A DNA stretch of 5,646 nucleotides from an uncultured Sphingomonadales bacterium (GTDB lineage Bacteria; Pseudomonadota; Alphaproteobacteria; Sphingomonadales; Sphingomonadaceae), in NCBI GenBank assembly GCA_903868655.1, contig CAIPWG010000461.1, forward strand, positions 1 to 5,646, in the 5' to 3' direction. Of the stretch, positions 1-5,646 are shown one piece after another (position 1 is the first letter of the stretch; every line of letters begins with the position of its first letter). The position numbers and the translations under genes were made by a program. Below the pieces are notes generated by a model. The model ran no database searches and was not told the origin of the DNA. It saw only the letters and a list, made by a program, of their open reading frames with translations.

Positions 1-825
1 GGCCTTTATATCGGCCTGCAGATGGCCACGCAGGATCTGGCGGTACTGGTCGCCGGAATCGTCGGTTTTGCGCTGTCGCTGGTGATGGCGCCGGCCACGC
101 TTGATGCCTGGGGCTGGCGAGTGGCGTTCCTGCTGGGTGCGGTCATTGTTCCCTTTGGTCTGGCGCTGCGCAAAAATTTGCCCGAAACCTTTCACAGCAA
201 CGACCGCACGACCGCACCGCGCCAACCCGCGCTGGCGCATACGCGCGTGGTTGTCCTGGGCGTGCTGATGCTCGGCGCTTCGACGATCGCCTATTACGGC
301 ATCGAATATATGAACACTTATGCGCAGGACACGCTGCACCTGTCGGTGAAACTGGCGTTCATCACGACCATCCTGTTGGGCGCGGTCATGGTGGTTACCG
401 ATGTGCTGTGCGGGATCCTGACCGACCGGGTCGGTCGCCGCCCGGTGATGATCGTGGCATCGGCTTGCGTCGTGCTGGTGATCGCGCCCGCGTTCACCTT
501 GCTCAACCAGTTTCCCGGGCCCGGCATGCTGTTTGGTATCACCGCGATGCTGGGTATCCTGAGCGCGCTGATTACCGGTCCCGCGCTGATCGCGGTTACC
601 GAAAGCCTGCCACGCCATGTGCGCTCTGGCCTGCTCGGCGCGCTCTATGCCGTGGCCATGTCGGTGTTTGGCGGCACTACGCAATTTGTCGCGCGCGGCC
701 TGATCGAACTCAGCCACAATCCGGTGGCGCCGGCGTTTTACATCACCGGCGCCATGGTCGTTGGCATTGTCTGCATGGTATTGCTGGGCGAAACCGCACC
801 TGCCCGCAACCGACCTGTCGACTAA
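1..825 (+). CDS. MFS transporter, metabolite:H+ symporter (MHS) type, C-terminal part
   Basis: This is an inner-membrane secondary transporter that probably moves a small organic acid or related metabolite with protons; the substrate cannot be read from the sequence. The frame is open from base 1, so the gene starts before the window and 274 residues are visible, the last six to eight of an expected twelve membrane helices. Family signs are the GWRVAFLLGA / LRKNLPET segment at about 112-189, which matches the end of helix 6 in MHS proteins, a second-half motif A copy (DRVGRRP, about 424-444) in the cytoplasmic loop between helices 8 and 9, and an ESLPRHVRSG segment (about 601-630) equivalent to the E-x-x-P-x-x-x-R motif before helix 11. 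The segment YMNTYAQDTL resembles carboxylate (citrate-like) members, but this is only a hint. The gene ends with TAA and converges on ovoA with a 4-bp overlap. The MHS assignment is fairly sure, the substrate is not. Confidence 0.88.
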   Translation, partial: GLYIGLQMATQDLAVLVAGIVGFALSLVMAPATLDAWGWRVAFLLGAVIVPFGLALRKNLPETFHSNDRTTAPRQPALAHTRVVVLGVLMLGASTIAYYGIEYMNTYAQDTLHLSVKLAFITTILLGAVMVVTDVLCGILTDRVGRRPVMIVASACVVLVIAPAFTLLNQFPGPGMLFGITAMLGILSALITGPALIAVTESLPRHVRSGLLGALYAVAMSVFGGTTQFVARGLIELSHNPVAPAFYITGAMVVGIVCMVLLGETAPARNRPVD

Positions 826-2969
826 CCCCGACGACGCCACACGGTCAGCTGCGCCAGTGTATGCTGGTGCTTGCGCGCGGTTTCGCGGATCACGAAGGGT
901 ACATCCTGGGGTGCTGCGATTTCTTCAAAGTCCGCCGCCAGTGCGAGCTGCAGCGCGCGGTACGTGGTTACCGCCTCGCCATTTTCGCGCACACCGCCCA
1001 GCCAGTTGGCGCGCGGGGTAAATTCCTCGAGCCAGGTATAGGGTGATGTCAGCACCATGACCCCGCCAGGCTTGATCCGCTGCCCGATGTCATGGAGAAA
1101 ATGCATCGGTTCGCGCAGCCGGTCGATCAGATTGGCGGCCAGCACCAAGTCATAATCGGTAAACTGCGGCTTCAGATTCAGCGCATCGCCCTGGCTGAAA
1201 TGCACACGCGCCGCGTTGGCTTTGCTCACACCAAGCTTTGCCTCGTGGTAATCGACCAGCTCGCCTTCGACCGGCAGCGTATAGCGATAGCTTTCCTGCG
1301 CGATCAGTTGCAGCGCAACGTCGATGAAGCGCGCGGAAAAGTCGATCCCATCCACATGATCGAATGCTTGCGCGAGTTCGAGGCTCGCGCGGCCCACCGC
1401 ACACCCGATATCGAGCGCACGCGCACCCTGCGGGCAATGTGTCAGCGCAATTTCGGCCAATGCCTTGGGGAAATTCGGCACGCCAAAATGGTCTGGCCCA
1501 TAATGAAAATCGAGGTACTGGCAGACCTGAGCATCGGTTTCGTAAGGGTTTTCCAAAATCGGTTCCTGATAATCGGACACGACGTAGCGCAATCCGGCGT
1601 GCTGAAAGAAATGGCGGCGAAAAGCATAGCGAGCAGAGGCCAGTGCCTCGTTGCCGGTCGAGATCCAGCTGCCACCCTTGATCATGTCATGCCGGCCATC
1701 GAATGTCGGCGTCGAGAAATCATCATAGCGCGGGTGGACGGTAAATCCGTCGTAGCCGTTGATCGGCGTCGAGGACCATTGCCAGACATTGCCGACAATA
1801 TCGTAGAATCCATCGCCTTGCGCGAACATGTCGACCGGGCACGAGCTGGCCCAATAGGCAAGATTGATATTGCCTGGCGCCTTGTCCCAATTCGGTTGAT
1901 CGCCGGGAACTTGGGCGCGCAGGGCGACCCATTCGGCTTCGCACGGCAATTGTACGCGCCGGCCGATTGTGGCGGCTTTCCATTGGCAAAACGCATGGGC
2001 TTCGTGCGCATTGACCTCAACCGGCCAGTCCCACGGCATGGCCACTTCGCGGGTCATCAGCCGCAGTCTGAGCGTGTCTGGGTCTGCGACATCACCCACC
2101 CAGAATGTCGGTGCATCAAACGGACCAAAATCGCGCCAGTTCCACCCTTCCTGCGACCACCAGCGCGGGTCGGCATAGCCACCGGCAACCACGAAATCGA
2201 GGTATTCAGCATTGCTGACCAGCATCGCGGAGGCTTCGAACGGGGCCAGCGTCGTGCGCCGCTCACCATATTCGTTATCCCAGCCATACGTTGCGTCGCG
2301 CTTGCCCATGACGATTTCACCACCGGCAACCGGAAGCAGGCGGTTGTGCGGCACAGTCGCAGGATCATGGCGCGCCACGGTACAAGCCGGCCAATGCGGC
2401 TGATCGGCCACCCATGCCAGCGGCAACTGGCGGATCAGGACACTCGAGGTTTCAAGATGAATGCGCTCATGTTCGATCCCCATCAGGATCACCCATGCGG
2501 GGTCGTTCCAGCCGATCGGCAGTGACAGCGGCATCGCGAGGATGTGGCGCGACACAAGATCGCGCACTTTGGCGCGATAGGCGCGCAATTGGGCAATTGT
2601 CGGCCAGGCATAATTGCTTTCGTCGAGATCGTCCCAACTCATTTCATCGACACCGATCGCGACTTGCGCCTCGATCACCGGATCGATCCGCTCGGCAATC
2701 TGACCGTCAGCCAGCAGCTTGTTCACGAAGAACGCAGCGGTATGCCCAAAATAGAACACCAGCGGATGCCGCAGCGGAATCGCCTTGACGAAAAAACCGC
2801 GTTCATCGGTAATGCAATCAAACAGCCGCTCGTAAAGGTCGAAGGTCTGATGAAAATAGGCCAGAATTTCGTGGCGCTTGGCCAGTGCCGAAGTGCCATC
2901 GAGAAGCACCGTGCGGGTAGGTTCCGGCAACGTGTCGGGATAGGCCAAAGAAGCGTCGGCAGTTCGCAA
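822..2969 (-). CDS. ovoA: OvoA: 5-histidylcysteine sulfoxide synthase / 4-mercaptohistidine N1-methyltransferase
   Basis: This cytoplasmic non-heme iron enzyme makes ovothiol A. The family uses O2 to join L-cysteine to C5 of the L-histidine imidazole, giving 5-histidylcysteine sulfoxide. After a separate PLP lyase (OvoB) cuts this, the C-terminal domain N-methylates the thiohistidine with SAM. The 715 residues have the OvoA order: DinB-like helical domain (about 25-180) with the HX3HXE motif H167, H171, E173 and a third likely iron ligand H76 in FYFGHTAAF; FGE/sulfatase-modifying-like domain (about 210-465) with GNVWQW, GGSW and RRHFFQHAGLRYV; and a class I methyltransferase (about 470-715) with motif I LDIGCAVGRAS at 519-529 and NLIDRL at 613-618. 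EgtB lacks the methyltransferase, and in Egt1 fusions EgtD is N-terminal, so OvoA fits best. Y406 is a candidate active-site tyrosine (inference). The start is TTG at 2969: AAAGGA lies 7 nt upstream, no other in-frame start occurs before the upstream stop, and the N-terminus has family length. No frameshift is seen. Confidence 0.95.
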   Translation of the reverse strand: MRTADASLAYPDTLPEPTRTVLLDGTSALAKRHEILAYFHQTFDLYERLFDCITDERGFFVKAIPLRHPLVFYFGHTAAFFVNKLLADGQIAERIDPVIEAQVAIGVDEMSWDDLDESNYAWPTIAQLRAYRAKVRDLVSRHILAMPLSLPIGWNDPAWVILMGIEHERIHLETSSVLIRQLPLAWVADQPHWPACTVARHDPATVPHNRLLPVAGGEIVMGKRDATYGWDNEYGERRTTLAPFEASAMLVSNAEYLDFVVAGGYADPRWWSQEGWNWRDFGPFDAPTFWVGDVADPDTLRLRLMTREVAMPWDWPVEVNAHEAHAFCQWKAATIGRRVQLPCEAEWVALRAQVPGDQPNWDKAPGNINLAYWASSCPVDMFAQGDGFYDIVGNVWQWSSTPINGYDGFTVHPRYDDFSTPTFDGRHDMIKGGSWISTGNEALASARYAFRRHFFQHAGLRYVVSDYQEPILENPYETDAQVCQYLDFHYGPDHFGVPNFPKALAEIALTHCPQGARALDIGCAVGRASLELAQAFDHVDGIDFSARFIDVALQLIAQESYRYTLPVEGELVDYHEAKLGVSKANAARVHFSQGDALNLKPQFTDYDLVLAANLIDRLREPMHFLHDIGQRIKPGGVMVLTSPYTWLEEFTPRANWLGGVRENGEAVTTYRALQLALAADFEEIAAPQDVPFVIRETARKHQHTLAQLTVWRRRG

Positions 2970-2976
2970 AAGGAAA

Positions 2977-2982
2977 TCCTTT
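2977..2982 (-). promoter_or_regulatory. Ribosome binding site deciding the TTG start of ovoA
   Basis: Reading the - strand, AAAGGA is followed by 7 nt and then TTG (2969-2967). This spacing is ideal and supports the non-ATG start, because the first in-frame ATG is only at residue 110, inside the iron-binding domain. The same bases form one arm of an inverted repeat (2969-2982) whose other arm touches the start codon. Confidence 0.7.
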
Positions 2983-3200
2983 CGGGGATGAACAAGAGAA
3001 TCGTCCCTGCCCGGCTTATGTTCTGCCCGAGCGTTCGCGTTAAGAGGAATGTCCGCGAGAAAGCGATTTTTTGTCGCCCCGAGCGATCACACCTTGCACG
3101 GCGAAATTGCGATCGACCAACCGCAACACGGCGCCCCATAGTACGTCCGGTAAGCCCCTGTCATCTGTCCCGGAGGGCGACACTGGCAAACCGCCAGGAC

Positions 3201-3231
3201 GGCGGGCTGCGCGACTTTGCACATGCCCGCC
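3201..3231 (-). terminator. GC-rich hairpin downstream of the DUF885 gene, possible terminator
   Basis: On the - strand, starting 14 bases past the TAA stop, a 7-bp perfect stem GGCGGGC / GCCCGCC continues, after one bulged A, into a 5-bp inner stem UGUGC / GCGCA (one G-U pair) around a 6-nt loop. The stem is strong and sits where a terminator is expected, between two co-directional genes. No run of U follows, so it may instead be a 3'-end-protecting or Rho-assisted structure. Smaller overlapping hairpins (3191-3205, 3184-3196) could compete with it. Confidence 0.4.
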
Positions 3232-3244
3232 TGCCGCTGCGCGG

Positions 3245-5062
3245 TTACCCTTGCGCCATGCGTTCGGCGATCCGTTGATCAACCCGCGTTTCAAGCATGG
3301 CCAGCGGCAGAATGCCTTCATTCAGGATCTCGTGGAACCAGCCCAGGCTGAACTTGGGCCCTAGCTGCGCCTGCGCCCGTTCACGCAAACGCACCCACAT
3401 ATTGTGACCGATCTTGTAGCTGCAGGCCTGACCGATCTGGCAAATATAACGGTCGATTTCACTGGCACTTCGACCCCGCGGGAACCCGGTTGTTTCAGCC
3501 ATGAAGGCAGTGGCCTGTTCCCGGCTCCACCGCTTGTCATGCAGCCCGGTATCGACCACCAGCCGGGTCGCACGAAACAGCAGTGATTGCAGATAACCCG
3601 CTTGCTCGATCCCTGAAAACGCACCGAGTTCGGCCGCCAGCTGTTCGGCATACAGCGCCCAGCCCTCGGTATAGGCCGAATTGAACACATTGCGCAAAAG
3701 CAGCGGCAGTTTGCCCGCATGGTTGACATAGCTCAGTTGCAAATGATGCCCGGGCACACCCTCGTGATACGTCAGATCGGGCAGTCCATACTTGGGCCAA
3801 TCGGCCGTATCGCGCAAATTGATCCAGTAAATCGCCGGGCGCGAGCCATCGAGCGGCGCGCGGTAGTAATAACCATTGGGTGCGCCATCCTGAATTTCCA
3901 CCGGCACGCGGCGGATTTCGAGGGGGTCCGTCGGCACGTTGTTGAACGCCCGCGGCAGACGCGCGCGCATCGCCTCGATCCCGACATTGAGGCTGGCCAG
4001 CAAGGCGGCGCGGCCTTCGTCCGTATTGGGGTAGAGCTGTTCAGGACGACGGTTGAGCGCCGACAGGCGCGCGCCGACACTGCCGGTCGTCATGCCCGCA
4101 GCGCGCAGCACGCCATCGAGTTGCGCGGTCAGCTCGGCCACTTGCGCCAGACCGATCCGGTGCACTTCATCGGGTGTAAACGTGGTGGTGGTCGCTTCGG
4201 CAAGCGCGGCGGCATAGATCGCATCGCCGTCCTTGAACCTCCAGGCGCCATCGCCAGCCGGGGATTGCGCACGCAAGCCTTCGACAAACGCGATCTGGCG
4301 GTCGATTGCGGGATAGACCCGTTCTGCGACAATCCTCGTTGCCCGCACGGCCCAATCGCCCGCTATGCCTTTTGCCGCGGCGCGACGAACGAGCGATTTG
4401 ACCATCCCGCTGTCCCCTGCCGCCGGCGCCCGCAGCGCGCGCATTTGCTTCAGCGTCATTTCCAGCGCCCAGACCGGGGCAACCAGGCCACGCGGCGCCA
4501 ATTCGGCCTGCCGTTCGCTGTCCTGATCGATCGCGTGAGGCATCGCATCCAGCCGCGCCAGATAGGCTTCGGCATCGGCAACCGTGGCAATCGTGTGCTG
4601 GCTGTCAAGAAAGTCGGGCACACTGAAATAGGCGCCACCGCTTTGCGACAGCACATAAGGCCGCTGAACGCTGTCGATGCCAAAATGGGCGGACAGCAAC
4701 GGACGGTTCTGGGTATAGATCGCCAGCTCGCGCTGACGCTTCACAGCCGGTGACAAGCCTGCGGGATCGAGCGCCTGCAGGCTGCTGAGCGCGTTGCGAT
4801 GCCAGGCCAGCGCCCTGTCGCGCCCGACTTTGCTGCGATCATCAAGCTGCGACTTCAACGCCGCACGTTCGCCCTTGTCAAAGCCGGTGGAGGTGGCGCG
4901 TTCGGGGGAAAGCGACAGGCCATCGTAAAACAAGCCATCGAGCAAAGCGACAAACGCTGCATCGCCGTTGCCTTCGCTTCCCGCAGCCATAGCCGTGGCG
5001 GGCAGCCCGATCGTGGCAAGGCCACCAAGCGCGCTGTTTTTCAGAAAGTCACGGCGTTCCAT
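3245..5062 (-). CDS. Tat-exported DUF885 family protein, putative periplasmic metallopeptidase
   Basis: This is a DUF885 protein, a family placed in the gluzincin-like peptidase MA clan and thought to act as metallopeptidases; the substrate is unknown. The 605-residue precursor opens with a twin-arginine signal, ERRDFLKN at residues 2-9, a hydrophobic stretch and a likely cleavage after AMA at 24-26, so the folded protein should be exported to the periplasm. The family signature HEGVPGHH is at residues 433-440 (bases 3743-3766) and is followed by YTEGWALYAEQ with E466 and E473, the expected zinc-binding and catalytic region. The C-terminal ACSYKIG and LNEGILPL segments are also typical, and the length is normal. 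The ATG at 5062 is chosen over an in-frame TTG at 5104 because it places the RR motif at the N-terminus and has AGGGGG 7 nt upstream. It lies 90 bp after the GNAT gene and 275 bp before ovoA. Peptidase activity is inferred from family, not shown. Confidence 0.92.
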   Translation of the reverse strand: MERRDFLKNSALGGLATIGLPATAMAAGSEGNGDAAFVALLDGLFYDGLSLSPERATSTGFDKGERAALKSQLDDRSKVGRDRALAWHRNALSSLQALDPAGLSPAVKRQRELAIYTQNRPLLSAHFGIDSVQRPYVLSQSGGAYFSVPDFLDSQHTIATVADAEAYLARLDAMPHAIDQDSERQAELAPRGLVAPVWALEMTLKQMRALRAPAAGDSGMVKSLVRRAAAKGIAGDWAVRATRIVAERVYPAIDRQIAFVEGLRAQSPAGDGAWRFKDGDAIYAAALAEATTTTFTPDEVHRIGLAQVAELTAQLDGVLRAAGMTTGSVGARLSALNRRPEQLYPNTDEGRAALLASLNVGIEAMRARLPRAFNNVPTDPLEIRRVPVEIQDGAPNGYYYRAPLDGSRPAIYWINLRDTADWPKYGLPDLTYHEGVPGHHLQLSYVNHAGKLPLLLRNVFNSAYTEGWALYAEQLAAELGAFSGIEQAGYLQSLLFRATRLVVDTGLHDKRWSREQATAFMAETTGFPRGRSASEIDRYICQIGQACSYKIGHNMWVRLRERAQAQLGPKFSLGWFHEILNEGILPLAMLETRVDQRIAERMAQG

Positions 5063-5069
5063 TGTGTTT

Positions 5070-5075
5070 CCCCCT
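5070..5075 (-). promoter_or_regulatory. Ribosome binding site deciding the ATG start of the DUF885 gene
   Basis: On the - strand AGGGGG (five of six bases of AGGAGG) is followed by 7 nt and then ATG at 5062. This favours the ATG over the in-frame TTG 14 codons upstream, which would add a charged, His-rich extension ahead of the Tat signal. Confidence 0.65.
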
Positions 5076-5133
5076 TGGTGGTGGCTGGCGTGATTGCGCC
5101 GCAATGCGACTTAAATTGCCCGATTGGTCTTCG

Positions 5134-5151
5134 CGCGCAAGGCCTTGCGCG
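5134..5151 (-). terminator. 18-bp perfect palindrome just after the GNAT stop, possible terminator or 3'-end hairpin
   Basis: The bases CGCGCAAGG / CCTTGCGCG form an uninterrupted palindrome that begins one base beyond the TGA stop (5153-5155) of the GNAT gene. In RNA this gives a 7-bp stem with a GGCC loop. The position suggests transcription termination or mRNA 3'-end stabilisation between the GNAT and DUF885 genes. There is no following U-tract, so classic intrinsic termination is not certain; as DNA it could also be a protein-binding palindrome. Confidence 0.4.
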
Positions 5152-5152
5152 A

Positions 5153-5646
5153 TCACGCCAATGCCAGTGGCCCATGGGCAAAGGCAGCATGATCGATGGC
5201 GTAGACGACATGGCGCACCGGGCGCCCGTTGATCTGCGCGTCGAATTGGCGCGCCAGCAAAGTGCCGCCAATTTTTTCGAGGGCCCGCCGCGATCGGCCA
5301 TTGTCTTCGCCGATCAGGAAAATCGCGCGGTCAAATCCGGTGAGTGCATGGGCGACCATCAGCCGTTTGACAGCCAGATTGGTTGCGCCGCCCCACCGGC
5401 TGCGCGCCAGAAATGTCCAGCCAATCTCGATCTCGCCCACCTCTGCGCGATCCCGGTCGTAGCGCGACAGGCCGAGCACGTCGTGGGTCGCGGCGTCGGC
5501 TATCACCAGTGCGCCCCCGCTGGCCAGACAGGCATCGAAATAACCGCGGAATTGCTGTTCTTGCCAGCGGGTCGGGTCGGGATGCGCCGCCCAGATCGCA
5601 GGATCGACGGCTACGGCATAAAGTGCCGCCCAGTCGTCGGCACGCA
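5153..5646 (-). CDS. GNAT family N-acetyltransferase, RimJ/RimL-like, N-terminus beyond the window
   Basis: This is a cytoplasmic acetyl-CoA-dependent N-acetyltransferase of the RimJ/RimL-like branch of GNAT; the acceptor is unknown. The frame is open to the right edge, and about 163 residues are visible, so only some N-terminal residues are missing and the internal GTG at 5506 is not the true start. The visible N-terminal part has the subfamily pattern VDPAIWAAHPDPTRW (about 5564-5608) and ASGGALVIAD. The acetyl-CoA binding motif A region is SRWGGATNLAVKRLM (around 5357-5401), where WGGATN replaces the usual GxGxA-type loop, as is common in this branch. NGRSRRALEKIGG at about 5264-5302 is the typical C-terminal motif B. 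The gene ends in TGA and is followed at once by a palindrome. It runs in the same direction as the DUF885 gene and ovoA, with no evident shared function. Confidence 0.9.
   Translation of the reverse strand, partial: RADDWAALYAVAVDPAIWAAHPDPTRWQEQQFRGYFDACLASGGALVIADAATHDVLGLSRYDRDRAEVGEIEIGWTFLARSRWGGATNLAVKRLMVAHALTGFDRAIFLIGEDNGRSRRALEKIGGTLLARQFDAQINGRPVRHVVYAIDHAAFAHGPLALA

Noticed and set aside
408..1046. A 212-codon + strand frame overlapping the MFS end and the ovoA end
   Set aside because: Arg-rich translation out of frame with two real convergent genes; no family resemblance.
1092..2525. A 477-codon open frame on the + strand antisense to ovoA
   Set aside because: It is a shadow of the GC-rich ovoA coding strand: no recognisable domain, Arg/His/Pro/Ile-rich low-quality composition, and the opposite strand encodes an intact known family across the whole span.
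822..2969. Reading the large - strand gene as EgtB of ergothioneine synthesis
   Set aside because: The C-terminal SAM methyltransferase domain, overall length and motifs such as NLIDRL fit OvoA, and no egtD, egtC or egtA lies nearby.
2544..3278. A 244-codon + strand frame spanning the ovoA start and the intergenic region
   Set aside because: Most of it mirrors the ovoA N-terminal region, the rest is Arg-rich without a recognisable domain, and no convincing ribosome binding site was evident.
3719..4753. A 344-codon open frame on the + strand antisense to the DUF885 gene
   Set aside because: It shows no family features and lies wholly inside a clearly real gene; open antisense frames are common in GC-rich DNA.
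5063..5104. N-terminal extension of the DUF885 protein from a TTG at 5104
   Set aside because: It would place 14 charged or His-rich residues ahead of the Tat motif and run through the Shine-Dalgarno sequence of the better ATG start at 5062.
5100..5146. A promoter for the DUF885 gene (TTGCGC plus an AT-rich AATTTAAG stretch)
   Set aside because: The -10 match is poor at any reasonable spacing and the -35 candidate lies inside the palindrome, so it is not supported.
1..5646. tRNA, rRNA, CRISPR arrays, insertion sequences or attachment sites
   Set aside because: I saw no regular repeat-spacer pattern, transposase frame, terminal inverted repeats or tRNA-like cloverleaf on either strand.

Overview
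The window is GC-rich (about 60% by eye) and densely coded, with four protein genes, no RNA genes and no mobile elements. The codon choice, a Tat-exported DUF885 protein and the style of the GNAT and OvoA proteins suggest an alphaproteobacterium, perhaps a sphingomonad. That assignment is inference from protein style, since no rRNA or other marker is present.

Layout. Positions 1-825 (+) hold the C-terminal part of a major facilitator transporter of the metabolite:H+ symporter (MHS) type, cut by the left edge. Convergent to it and overlapping it by 4 bp at the stop codons is a 715-residue gene on the - strand (822-2969). It has the full three-domain architecture of OvoA, the bifunctional ovothiol enzyme: DinB-like helical domain, formylglycine-generating-enzyme-like domain and SAM methyltransferase domain. 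A 275-bp intergenic stretch (2970-3244) separates it from a Tat-exported DUF885 putative metallopeptidase (3245-5062, -). Upstream of that, after a 90-bp gap, is a GNAT acetyltransferase of the RimJ/RimL type (5153-5646, -), whose N-terminus lies beyond the right edge.

The three - strand genes are co-directional, but each gap holds a GC-rich inverted repeat: 5134-5151 directly after the GNAT stop, and 3201-3231 after the DUF885 stop. They are therefore probably separate or partly separated transcription units rather than a tight operon. Neither repeat is followed by a U-tract.

The biochemical highlight is ovothiol A synthesis. OvoA joins cysteine to the histidine imidazole ring as a sulfoxide and later N-methylates the thiohistidine; the intermediate C-S lyase step (OvoB, a PLP enzyme) is not encoded here. 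The neighbours show no clear link to this pathway. I found no convincing previously undescribed multi-gene system. The most interesting items are the complete ovoA, its TTG start with a Shine-Dalgarno sequence inside a small inverted repeat, and a possible short upstream ORF with a Cys-Cys pair in its leader.
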